Assembly: GCA_951804985.1 (NCBI GenBank)
Contig: OX638133.1
Span: forward strand, 49,020,829 to 49,084,828
Source of the DNA: Dryomyza anilis
Taxonomy: Eukaryota > Arthropoda > Insecta > Diptera > Dryomyzidae
Reading direction: 5' to 3'
DNA length: 64,000 nucleotides
The notes under the pieces: model-generated
Told to the model about the DNA's origin: nothing
The model's database searches: none
Seen by the model: only the letters and a program-made list of their open reading frames with translations
Program-made: the position numbers and the translations under genes
Part shown: positions 43,647 through 53,726 of the stretch, piece after piece
How the letters are laid out: every line of letters starts with the position of its first letter
How positions within the stretch are numbered: the stretch's first letter is position 1

Positions 43647-44116
43647 ATACAAGTAATATAGAAAATATTTTATATAAAAATTTAGTAACTAAAAAGAATT
43701 TTAAAGGAGTTTTTGCATCAAATCAGCTACCTAGAAATCGAATAAAAAAGCCAGCATTTTATATTGTGAATATGGATTCATCATTTAAACCAGGATCACA
43801 TTGGATTGTAATATATTTTCCTCGAAATGGGCCGGCTGAGTATTTTTGTTCTGCAGGGAGTTCTCCTATTAAACCATTTGTAAATTTTATTCAAAGAAAT
43901 GCATCCACATTTATTAAAAGCAATTTCCGATTACAAAGTGAAATTTCAATGTTATGCGGTGTTTATTGCTGTATATTTATATATTTAAGAAGTAAAAATA
44001 TGTCTTTTAAAAAGTTTTTTAATTATTTTGATATATATAATTTATATATTAATGATATTTTAGCTGTGCACTATTTTAAAAGTATTTTTAAGTTTCCTAT
44101 AATAAAAAATAAATAA
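43643..44116 (+). CDS. Polinton adenain-type cysteine protease, likely impaired
   Basis: 157 residues. The family (C48-like, adenain) cleaves capsid precursors during maturation. GSHW (His53) and CGVYCC (Cys105 as the nucleophile) are in place, and Gln98 in RLQSE could be the oxyanion Gln. Between them relatives carry an acidic residue in YF(D/E)S.G, but this copy reads EYFCSAG, with Cys69 where the acid should be. Glu66 nearby might substitute, yet the motif is otherwise well conserved, so I suspect loss or weakening of activity. The gene is translated from an ATGA overlap with the capsid gene. The frame is otherwise intact and the length is normal for the family. Confidence 0.85.
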   Translation: MNTSNIENILYKNLVTKKNFKGVFASNQLPRNRIKKPAFYIVNMDSSFKPGSHWIVIYFPRNGPAEYFCSAGSSPIKPFVNFIQRNASTFIKSNFRLQSEISMLCGVYCCIFIYLRSKNMSFKKFFNYFDIYNLYINDILAVHYFKSIFKFPIIKNK

Positions 44117-44233
44117 AACAATTTAATGTAAATAATTTATAAATTTGTTTTTTATTTCTATTATTTAAAATTTCACAAATTCATTGAATATAGTATAATA
44201 AAAAACAGTTTATTAATAATATGTAATAAACAA

Positions 44234-44530
44234 TTATTTTGTATATTTTAATCTATAATATAATTTTATTAGTTTGTCAATGTCTTTAGATTTCTTGTCA
44301 TAATAATAGCAACCACATGTATCTGGTCCCTCCGTTAAGTCATCTGTGGCCCATGGACAGCTCTTATAATGTACTCCGTGAATAGTTAATATTTTTTCCA
44401 TATACTGGTAATGCTTACAATAAGGGGTAAACTTAATAAACTGTTTTTTATGATCGTCTAATAAAATATTATGAAATTCTTTTAAAAATTTTAATACTTT
44501 TTTAACTTCCATAATATTTTTTTGTTCCAT
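44234..44530 (-). CDS. Polinton Cys/His-rich small ORF at the right repeat, unknown
   Basis: 98 residues starting MEQKNIMEVKKVLKFLKEFH, with an N-terminal helix. Later come TPYCKHYQYMEKI, HGVHYKSCPWAT and GPDTCGCYYYD. Two Cys-His-type clusters (C-x-H..., C-P-W, C-G-C) suggest metal binding. No family recognised. The ATG lies 3 bp inside the edge of the right terminal repeat and the gene reads leftward into the element, mirroring the small gene beside the left repeat. The frame is intact. Accessory or host-interaction function is possible, but nothing in the sequence proves it. Confidence 0.5.
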   Translation of the reverse strand: MEQKNIMEVKKVLKFLKEFHNILLDDHKKQFIKFTPYCKHYQYMEKILTIHGVHYKSCPWATDDLTEGPDTCGCYYYDKKSKDIDKLIKLYYRLKYTK

Positions 44531-44532
44531 TA

Positions 44533-45637
44533 AAATTGTAATGTAGACGATGAATAAATTTAATTCAAATTTCGATCCATTTATATATAATGGATATCTC
44601 TTTAAAATGAGTTAAAAAGTGAATTCCATTAGTATAAATATACTCAATTAAAATTTTAAAGAGAGTAAATTAAATAAATTTCAAGACAAAAAACTCTATA
44701 AAAAATATACATGTTCTAACATGTTCAATCTTTTAAACATATAGTATAGAAAATGATTTAAAAAATGATCCCAATGGAACCTTATGGGAATAAAATCCAG
44801 TACAATAACCCTTATAGTAAAATTGGCCTTGAATTAAATATATGTCAATGCATTAATACAGAAGTGTCTTAACCTGTTTACAACAAAAAAAATTAACCAC
44901 AAAAAAAATAAGCATCTAATAATAATATTCATTCATATATCGAAGTTTTAAATTACAATCACCGTTCCTCAACAAAGTTTCAAATTGAACCCAACTCTCT
45001 TGATGATCATGCAAAAATAAAACAAACAAGTATAACTATAGTATACATTATAACTACGTTAACTGAAATCTAATTGCAACTATAATATTTTACAAACAAC
45101 AACATGAATACGTTTGTAAATATTCTCATTCACAAAAAATGCTTACTCCGATATAATTATCCCAACAACAACATTTACTCTTTACGGCTGCATGCCTTCA
45201 TAACATGCATATAATATATATGTATGTATCAACATTAACAAATTATGTTAAAAAGTCATCCCACTGGCTCCATGCCATTATAAAATATATAGTATACATA
45301 TAATATACATCTGTTAAAAATACTTCCCATGAAAACAATAACAAATATTTTGTTAAAATATGATCCCCATTGAAAAAACAATAACAACTATACTGTTAAA
45401 ATATGATCTCCAATGAACTATACCAACAACAACTATGTTAAAAAATGATCCCTATTGAATTACACTAACAACAACTATGTTAAAAAATGATCCCAATTGA
45501 ATTACACTAACAACAACTATGTTAAAAAATGATCCCTATTGAAAACAATAACAACATCTCTGTTAAAATTCATTTACACTAACAACAATGTGCTCCATGG
45601 AGCCCAGTGGGGCCAGAACCGGCGAATCCATACTACT
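44533..45637 (-). repeat. Polinton right inverted terminal repeat
   Basis: 1105 bp, inverted copy of 31755-32902. It lacks the 43-bp segment found on the left and has a few substitutions. The same approximately 41-bp sub-repeats occur at 45420-45540. Confidence 0.93.
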
Positions 45638-45643
45638 GTCACA
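45638..45643 (+). repeat. Target site duplication (right) of the Polinton
   Basis: GTCACA after CCATACTACT; identical to 31749-31754. Confidence 0.97.
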
Positions 45644-46329
45644 CATTCCATCAAAAGTCGCATTATCAAAAGCACCCTCGATGTCAACAAATATGCCCAT
45701 CACGTACATCTTCCTCTGAAAAGCATGCTCGATCCGGCCAACCAGATGTTGCAATGCTGTTTCACAGGATTTTCCACGTTGGTAGGCATGTTGTCTTGAT
45801 GATAGTGGGTACCTTGACAGCGATGTTTTTCTGATGTGCAGCTCAACTAGTCTTTCTAGACACTTAAGTATGAAGGACATCATACTAATGGGTCTGAAGC
45901 TCTTGGCTATGGAATAGTCTTGTCTTCCAACTTTAGGAATGAAGGCTACTTTAACTAAACGCCAGGATGTCGGAATGTGTGCCCATGCGAGACTTGCTCT
46001 AAAGATCTTCTTTAGGCATGGTAGCAATTGGGTTATACCTTCCTGTAGCATGACTGGGTAGATGCCATCCGGTCCAGGTGCCTTGAAACCATCAAAAGAG
46101 GCCACTGCGTATTGGATAGCTTCATCGTATACAACCAATCTGGCAACCTGCCAGTCATGTTTTGTCACATTAGAGTTGTTATTGCAGTCCCAAGTGCTGG
46201 GATTACAAAGTGGCCCTATGTGGATTTGATTTCCCGGAAAGTGAGTCTCAACTAGGACACTGAGTGCCTCTGTCTTAGACTCAGTATATGAGCCATCAGG
46301 TCTCCGCAGTGAGTCCAGTCGAGCAGTTC
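45644..46329 (-). pseudogene. LOA/Jockey-type LINE ORF2, N-terminal part of RT
   Basis: The minus-strand frame is open from about 46329 to the Polinton target duplication. It starts inside the linker before RT (LRRPDGSYTESKTEALSVL, then HFPG) and gives FDGFKAPGPDGIYPVMLQ, SWRLVKVAFIPKVG, SFRPISMMSFILKCLERL, QHAYQRGKSCETALQHLV, and the catalytic FVDIEGAFDN. The endonuclease domain is missing: the element is 5'-truncated at about 46329, as is common for LINEs. The two codons of the target duplication are read Cys-Asp in this half and in the other half, confirming that 29870-31754 is its continuation. Confidence 0.9.
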
Positions 46330-46762
46330 GGTAAAAGCATAATATTGCAAATAAAGTTGAAAAAATTACGCGTAAATAAGATTATTTTTTTTAGGAATAG
46401 GTTTTTAAGATTAATGAAATAAATTATTCCATGAAAAATAGACATATATCAATTTCAAAGATGACTAGCATTAAATCATGAACTAACAAATGTTTAATAG
46501 GGAAAATAGATAAAGGAGTAAAGCATTTTAAAAGATTTACAGCCGTATTTATAAATGTTGTTTAACTTTAAACAGCACTTAAAATGCCTTTAAACATGAA
46601 AACGTTATTTTTATACAAAATTTAACCTAAGCAACGTTGCGTAGTGACTGCGTAATTTAAACAACCGAAATTTAAGTTTAAAGGCTGCGTAAAATTTTTG
46701 ATTATCTTCAATTTCATATTGTCAATTTCAAAAAAAATGTTATTAAATTAATTTAATAAAAA

Positions 46763-47772
46763 AATGCCGTTTTCGTATGATTCATTTCTTAATGATTTCA
46801 ATATCATTGACGCCATTTATCCGCGGTTTGTTCCAAGAAGAAATAAAATGTACAAAAAAAAAGGAATAATCCCATGCAGCTAAGGGATATCGACTTCAAA
46901 AAAAATGTATCGTTTCTCCAAAACAAATATGGAGAAGTTAATAAATATGGTCCGAGCGGATTTAATTGGTGACAATAGAGGTGGTCGTATTACTGCTGAC
47001 GTGCAAGTTATGGCTGCTATAAGATATTGGGGAAGAAATGAGGTAGTTTCTTATAATAACTTTTGTTTAATAAAACAATTTATTTATATTAGATTCAAAA
47101 TGACGGTGCAGAAATTCATGGTTTCAGCCAAGCTACACTGTGCGTAATATGCCATAGGGTTGCAAAGGCATTCGCTTCAAAAAGACCCCAAATTCTCAAA
47201 ATGCCTACAAGAATATCTGAGCAACTAAGTGTAATGGATGACTTTAGAGAATAAGTGGATTTCCGCATGTGATTGGTGCAATCGATTGCACCCACATAAA
47301 AATTCCAAAGATTTCTGGACCTTCGGGACAATACTACATAAATAGAAAAGGGTACTATTCGTTGAATACTCAAGTAATATGCGACGCTTCGTTACGAATT
47401 AGGGACATTGTATGCCATTGAAGGGGAAGTACGCATGATTCGAGAATATTAAAAGAAAGTAGAATCAAAGAACGTTTTGAAAATGGAGAATTTAGAGGAC
47501 GATTGCTTGGTGATGGAGGTTACGGATGCTCGAACATTCTTTTTACTCCACTTTTGAATCCTCGACCCGACGCAGAGTGTCGATACAATGTTTCTCATAT
47601 ATCTACTCGTAACACTGTGGAGCGGTGTTTTGGAGTTTGGAAGCAACGATTTAGAACCTTACTTACAGGTATGCGATGTTCTTTGGAAAATATCAAGATT
47701 ACTGTAATCGCTTTAGCAGTTCTCCATAGTTTGTCTATTGATTTCCAAGATCACTTACCGGGTATGAATTAA
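46763..47772 (+). pseudogene. PIF/Harbinger transposase (HARBI1-like), frameshifted
   Basis: Start ATG 46763 (MPFSYDSFLNDFNIIDAIYP). Frameshifts occur near 46855 and in the A run near 46900, then MYRFSKTNMEKLINMVRADL. A 50-bp intron (47043-47092, GTAGTT...TATTAG) splits the helix region, followed by GFSQATLCVICHRVAKAFAS. Another frame change near 47250 precedes the catalytic core: PHVIGAIDCTHIKIP (first Asp), LGDGGYGCSN (second Asp) and NTVERCFGVWKQRF (Glu). The end is IALAVLHSLSID. The DDE residues are all present, but at least three frame breaks prevent a whole protein. In life it needs the Myb-like partner to bind element ends. Confidence 0.9.
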
Positions 47773-48813
47773 TAAATAAATATAAATCGCAGTAGTTTCC
47801 ACTTGAATGTTTTCGGCTTAATAATAATCTAAGGAGAACTCGCTAATCGGAAGGGCAGCGTGAGAGCTTTTAAATGCAATGTTTATTTTCAGAGGTTTAC
47901 TATTGACGCGTCGGCTAAATAATAATGTATATATATATATTTGCTATTGCAGTCTTTGGTATTTGAATCAGCGATGATTCGAATAAGCAGCCTATGACTC
48001 GTACTCCAACGCAATAACCAGTCAAGCCTCTGACGATACTTCGTCCTTAAAAAATATTGATATCCAATATATTTTTGGAAATTTATTTATTTTATACATT
48101 CATTTTTACAACAAATCACTATTCTTGTAATTTCATTACAACTGAAATGGTTTTTTCACCCGAAACCATTTTTTTTTCTCACGTGCAAAATACATAAAAA
48201 AAAGGAAAGCAAACAAGTGGCATAACATCGTTCGTCTATTCCTACAGATGATCGATAAGTTTTTATTTAGTAATAATCGAAGAGTTTCCGCAATAATTGG
48301 TTGTTAGTATGCTCTTCCGTTGAAATGAAATTACAAAAAATGTTGTTAATGTAACAAACATTTTTTTCTAAAATAAGGTGAAATTTTCTGAACAACATAG
48401 TTCAGTACGCTCTTGTTGAAACTACTGTATATGTGTTATTATCATAGTTTACTTGGTAATATACAACCATACGCCGACGATCAAATAGAGCAGATAGGAC
48501 AGATAAACAGTAACATCCAAAATGTCTCGCGTAATATATTTATAGAACAACATTTTAGTTAAAAAAATCAACTTATAAATTTATTTTTAATTTTATATAT
48601 AACAAAAATTATGTAATACATATAATACTATCTTTTTTTTTTTTTAATAAAATAAATAAAAAATGAACATTGAATTGTAGTGCAGATGTAATTCAATCTA
48701 TAAAAAAGAAAAAAATAATAATTAATTAAAAATGGTGCAGTATAACAGGTTAAAAATTAAAAATATTTTTAAATTAATTTGAATATACTGTCTGATATTG
48801 ATGACAATATGTT
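47773..48813. other. Non-coding interior of the Harbinger element
   Basis: Between the convergent 3' ends of the two genes. It contains a short (TA)n run near 47929 and A/T-rich sequence. No further gene seen. Confidence 0.6.
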
Positions 48814-50275
48814 TCAAAGGAGTTTACCCTTAAATAGAAATTCCATTCTAATTTTATGTAACTCATCCTTGTGCCGTTTTGCAATTTCGAATAAATTTTT
48901 TTTATGTTGCTGCTCCATTTTCAGTATTTTAATTTTTTCTTTGTGCTCTTCCTCCATGAAATCTATTTCTTTTCTCTTCGTTTCCTTGATTAAGTCGAAT
49001 AGTTCCGCTTTCATTTTGTCATTAACTTCTGCCTAAATAAAAGGAGATTATTTTAATGTATATAACATGTTTATAACGATTATAAAACGCATAATTAAAG
49101 TAATTTATGTACAAAAGCATTACATTAATATGGAACTTACAAACATATTTGTTGGTTGTCTTTTTTTTCGAATAGATAATGGATCTTTTCCTCCTGCTGT
49201 TGATGGGACCATATCTACTTTATCGATAATTTGAACGTCCTCGGTGGAATCGTCGGTTACGACCCTAACCGCATCCAAATTTGCCATGCTGTCATCCTAA
49301 ATGAATATAAGAAATAATTAGAATAGTCAAGGGGTAAAGCGTTTTAAAAAGCAAACCACGCTCACATTCTACGATGTAATTTAAATGTAAAATGTGCTTA
49401 TTTGCTTCGATTTATGTAATTAGTACTTATATAACTACTTCTTTTAAGTCCGGGTAATATTTTAAGTGTTGGATGTATGGAAGATGCCAGGCTCTTTGAC
49501 GCCCTCAATTCTTAATTTGGTTCGGAGCCCAAAAAAACAACAATCTACATCACTGGCACATCACGCACTTCTTAGTGCGTGCGTACGTCGGGAGATAAAT
49601 ATTCTGTTAAAGTTCATTGTTTCAAGGCCTAAGGGTTAATGATTGAAGTTTATTGGTCAGTCAGTCAATCAGGATTATATTAGTAATTCTAACTATCCGA
49701 AAATACCTTAATAAATTTACCGATATATACGGTATAAATTCAAATGTATATACGCACCAATATTTCTGTTCCATCACAATCGAATTTATTATGATCAACT
49801 TCAAATTCCAGCGGTATTGAGGCTATTAACCGCTCATCCTCTGCATTTGGCGATTGTGGCTTTGGCCCACCTCCAGTCTGTCCTAGACTTCTCTTGTAGA
49901 GCGAAATTCAAGCTTTAACAGCCATTTTTGCGGATCGCCATTGACATTGAATTTGTGGAATATCTCTTTCAATTAAGCTGCATTTGTTAAATCTAAAACA
50001 AAAATAGTTATACAAATGTATTTATTGAATAATATTTATGGAATAGCGGCATACGAATCTAATATATCCTCCCATGCTTCGCGTTTCTGTTTGGATGTTT
50101 TGGTATCCACACATTTATTTTCAATTATTGAAATTTTTTCCTCTATTAATTGCCTTAGAAGTATCTGCAAATTAGAAATGTGTGGAATAATAATTTTATT
50201 ACAACTATGATGTATTAGTATTACCTTATAGTGGCTATCCCAATTACCGGAACGTTTTCTTTTTAAATTCTCCAT
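48814..50275 (-). pseudogene. PIF/Harbinger Myb/SANT-like accessory protein, five exons
   Basis: Minus-strand exons: 50275-50225, 50164-50055, 49992-49758, 49296-49141 and 49032-48814. Each junction has GT...AG signals (donors GTAATA, GTATGC, GTGCGT, GTAAGT). Exon 1 gives MENLKRKRSGNWDSHYK. Exons 2 and 3 give a trihelix region with KQKREAWEDILDSF and PQIQCQWRSAKM, the Myb/SANT-like DNA-binding domain of Harbinger partners. Exon 3 then has a stop after KMAVKA, followed by SLGQTGGGPKPQ, typical of this family. Exon 4 is acidic (DDSTEDVQIID). Exon 5 is a coiled coil (RKEIDFMEEEHKEKIKILKM). The partner normally imports the transposase into the nucleus and binds element ends. The stop within exon 3 makes this copy a pseudogene. 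Confidence 0.8.
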
Positions 50276-50649
50276 TTTTTTAACAATTTTTGAATGAAAA
50301 TTTCAAATTTATTAAAATTTTTTTTTTGTTTACTTTTTATTTGGATTTCTTTTTTTTGAAATGTTTCTCTTATTCAGACACAAATCTGGTATAGTTGAAA
50401 TGCAAAAAAAAAGTTTATAAATAACAATTTAAGCAAGGCTGCGTAAATCGTTAAACAATGCGAAACTAAACCACCTCTCAGAGGTTGTTTAAGGAAATCT
50501 AATAAATACGGCTGTAAGAGTAAGAAAATATCAAAGGTTAATAACAGTTAATGATGAAATAAGGTAATAAACATGATTACATTAAATGAACTATAAAATA
50601 GCAAAAATAAAATTTAAATTTTCACTACAATTGATATAGGTCAGTACCT

Positions 50650-53600
50650 CAATGACATTGAACTAAACGATACCAAGCGTTGCCAGGATGTCCTCAACTT
50701 GGTCTTTCCAACCCAGATTTAGACGCCCTCTCCTACGCTGTCCACCTTCGAGTTTCGATTCAAGCACCTTCTTGTCTGGAGTGTTTTCATCCATTCGTTC
50801 GACATGACCTAGCCAGCGAAGCCGCTGGATCTTGATGCGCTTGACTATGTCAATGTCGTGGAATAACTCATACAGCTCGTAGTTCATCCTGATTCGATAC
50901 TCGTTAGCAAAGCAGATAGGGCCAAAGATTTTACGGAGAATATTTCTCTCGAACGCTCCCAGTACTCTCTCATCGGTGGAGGCCAGCGTCCATGTTTCTG
51001 CACCATAAAGTAGGACGGGCATGATGAGTGACTTGTAGAGCGTTATTTTTGTCCGACGAGAGAGGGCTCTGCTTCTCAATTGCCTACTGAGCCCAAAGTA
51101 GCACCTGTTAACAAGAGTTATTCTCCGTTTGATCTCCAGGCTGACGTCGTTGTTGCTGTTTACGCTGGATCCCAGATAGACGAAGTCCTTCACAATGTCG
51201 AACTTGTGGGTGTCAAAATCAGCTTTTTGTCCAAGACGCACGGACTATTTTTTGCTTGTTGACACAAGGAACTTCGTCTTGTCCTCGTTCACCGCTAGAC
51301 CCATTCGACGCGACTCTTTCTCCAATCTGGAGAATGCTGCGCTGACTGCTCGTATGCTCCTGCCAATGATATCAATATCGTCGGCATATGCGAGCAGCAT
51401 GACACTTTTGTTGAGGAACGTGCCGCTTTGACGGAGTTCGGCAGCTCGAACTATTTTCTCAATCAATAAGTTAAAAAAGTCGCACGATAGGGAGTCACCC
51501 TGTCTGAAACCTCGTTCGGTATGAAATGGCTCGGAGAGGTCTTTTCCTATTCTCACTGAGCAACGTGTGTTGCTCAGGGTCATCCTGCAAAGCCTTATAA
51601 GTTTCGCAGGTATACCGAACTCAGACATTGCGGCGTATAATCGTTTCCTTATCGGAGTGTCGTAGGCGGCTTTATAGTCGACTAATAGGTGGTAGGTGTC
51701 GATCTGTTTTTCTAAGGTCTTTTCCTGGATTAGGCGCAATGTGAAAATCTGGTCTATGGTGGACTTTCCAGCACTGATAAGGTCCACTGATAAGGTCCAA
51801 TCAGTCTGTTGACGATGGGCTTCAGTCTTTCACATAATACGCTCGATAGAACCTTGATCGGGCGACAACCATGTGGCCTTGTGGATATCGAAATGTTCGA
51901 ATCTAGTGCTACTAACTACCATGTTTCGTGCTGCGGCGAAGTCGATTAGCCTCGTTCCGTTATCGGAAGTGTTGGCATGGAGGCTAAATTTTCCGATTGT
52001 GGGACAATAGATGGCTTCTCTGCCAACCTTGGCGTTAAAATCGCCTAGCACGATTTTGATATTGTGGCGGGGGCAGCGCTCGTATGCGTTGTCTAGGCGC
52101 TCATAGAAGCGCTCTTTTGTCTCGTCATCTTTTCGTTCGTCGGAGCGTGTGCACAAATTAGGCTAATATGGAAGTATTTAGCTTCGATGCGGATTGTTGC
52201 CAGTCCTCCAGGCTGACGTCGTTGTTGCTGTTTACGCTGGATCCCAGATAGACGAAGTCCTTCACAATGTCGAACTTGTGGGTGTCAAAATCAGCTTTTT
52301 GTCCAAGACGCACGGACTATTTTTTGCTTGTTGACACAAGGAACTTCGTCTTGTCCTCGTTCACCGCTAGACCCATTCGACGCGACTCTTTCTCCAATCT
52401 GGAGAATGCTGCGCTGACTGCTCGTATGCTCCTGCCAATGATATCAATATCGTCGGCATATGCGAGCAGCATGACACTTTTGTTGAGGAACGTGCCGCTT
52501 TGACGGAGTTCGGCAGCTCGAACTATTTTCTCAATCAATAAGTTAAAAAAGTCGCACGATAGGGAGTCACCCTGTCTGAAACCTCGTTCGGTATGAAATG
52601 GCTCGGAGAGGTCTTTTCCTATTCTCACTGAGCAACGTGTGTTGCTCAGGGTCATCCTGCAAAGCCTTATAAGTTTCGCAGTTATACCGAACTCAGACAT
52701 TGCGGCGTATAATCGTTTCCTTATCGGAGTGTCGTAGGCGGCTTTATAGTCGACTAATAGGTGGTAGGTGTCGATCTGTTTTTCTAAGGTCTTTTCCTGG
52801 ATTAGGCGCAATGTGAAAATCTGGTCTATGGTGGACTTTCCAGCACTGATAAGGTCCACTGATAAGGTCCAATCAGTCTGTTGACGATGGGCTTCAGTCT
52901 TTCACATAATACGCTCGATAGAACCTTGATCGGGCGACAACCATGTGGCCTTGTGGATATCGAAATGTTCGAATCTAGTGCTACTAACTACCATGTTTCG
53001 TGCTGCGGCGAAGTCGATTAGCCTCGTTCCGTTATCGGAAGTGTTGGCATGGAGGCTAAATTTTCCGATTGTGGGACAATAGATGGCTTCTCTGCCAACC
53101 TTGGCGTTAAAATCGCCTAGCACGATTTTGATATTGTGGCGGGGGCAGCGCTCGTATGCGTTGTCTAGGCGCTCATAGAAGCGCTCTTTTGTCTCGTCAT
53201 CTTTTCGTTCGTCGGAGCGTGTGCACAAATTAGGCTAATATGGAAGTATTTAGCTTCGATGCGGATTGTTGCCAGCCTTTCGTCCACGAGCGTGAACCTA
53301 GAGACAAGGTGGCGGAGTCTCTTGCCGACCACAAATCCACATCCAAATTCATGTCTCTCCGCATGGCAGCTGTAGTAGATATCACAGGACGCTTGTTTCG
53401 AACAGCCCTGTCCCGTCCATCGCATCTCTTGGATAGCGGTGATATCAGCCTTATATTTTTCGAGAACATCTGCCAGCTGGATAGAGGCACCTTCCCTATA
53501 AAGGGTCCGGACATTCCAGGTGCATATTCGTAAATCATGGTCCTTAAAATGTTTTCCTGGATCTTAATTGTGGTAATCGGTCGTTATCCGAGGTTTCTTT

Positions 53601-53650
53601 TTTTGTTTTCATTGGACGAATATGTTTTTTCCATGGTGGGACCCAAACCC
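50650..53650 (-). mobile_element. RTE-like LINE with an internal 1072-bp tandem duplication
   Basis: On the minus strand, from 53650 down: an endonuclease domain (RICTWNVRTL-like start near 53530, ITAIQEMRWTG, HAPTNEK, KIVLGDFNAKVGRE, FAAARNMVVSSTRFEH, IHKATWLSPDQ). The RT follows: STIDQIFTLRLIQEKTLEK, YHLLVDYKAAYDT, GFRQGDSLSCDFFNLLIEK, LLAYADDIDIIG and GLAVNEDKTKFL. The tail is VKDFVYLGSSVN, YGAETWTL, FERNILRKIFGP, LRWLGHVERMDENTPDKKVL. The QRLRWLGHVERM tail and the EN-RT arrangement fit an RTE-like LINE. The endonuclease/RT junction carries short in-frame damage near 51788-51830, and the duplication (51134-52205 and 52206-53277) disrupts order, so the element is dead. Confidence 0.85.
51134..53277. 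repeat. Tandem duplication, 2 x 1072 bp, almost identical
   Basis: Copy 1 is 51134-52205 and copy 2 is 52206-53277. Every landmark recurs at exactly +1072: the RT segment 51245/52317 and the endonuclease segment 51830/52902. The only difference I noticed is one base at 51613/52685 (CAGGTATACC versus CAGTTATACC). The junction fuses GTTGCCAG to TCCTCCAGG. Confidence 0.95.
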
Positions 53651-53726
53651 AACGCACGAACCCTCACTCTGAGTGAGATGCTCTCCACTCACTTTAGCCG
53701 ACTTCTACACCGGGTGGTGCAAAAGG

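Larger units (their letters stand above)
31755..45637 (+). mobile_element. Polinton/Maverick (adintovirus-like) element, 13,883 bp, complete ends
   Basis: A self-synthesising DNA transposon / endogenous virus-like element. It is bounded by inverted terminal repeats starting AGTAGTATGG and ending CCATACTACT, with 6-bp target duplications (GTCACA) outside. It holds protein-primed DNA polymerase B, an integrase, a packaging ATPase, an adenain-type protease, double-jelly-roll capsid and other virion-like genes, the full Polinton core set. It is inserted in the coding frame of a LINE. Gene order from the left is: small ORF (+), zinc-finger ORF (-), polB (+), unknown (-), core-like (-), ATPase (-), integrase (+), penton-like (+), pVI-like (+), capsid (+), protease (+), Cys-rich ORF (-). 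polB and one unknown gene are frameshifted, so autonomous replication is unlikely. AT content of its genes is higher than that of the LINE it interrupts. Confidence 0.97.
46540..50514 (+). mobile_element. PIF/Harbinger DNA transposon, 3975 bp, two genes
   Basis: Terminal inverted repeats are CAGCCGTATTTATAAATG on the left and, on the other strand, CAGCCGTATTTATTAGATT on the right. It is flanked by TTA (46537-46539) and TAA (50515-50517), matching the TWA target preference apart from the middle base. Inside are a DDE transposase gene on the plus strand and a Myb/SANT-like accessory gene on the minus strand, the classic two-protein Harbinger arrangement. Both genes are damaged. The 5' neighbour is the 5' end of the LINE (46329); 46330-46539 shows nothing else. 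Confidence 0.88.

Noticed and set aside
45539..45834. Plus-strand open frames at the right Polinton end
   Set aside because: Read through the terminal repeat and the antisense of the LINE; no domain.
46537..50517. Strict 3-bp target duplication for the Harbinger element
   Set aside because: Flanks are TTA and TAA, not identical, so I report TWA-type flanks rather than a proven duplication.
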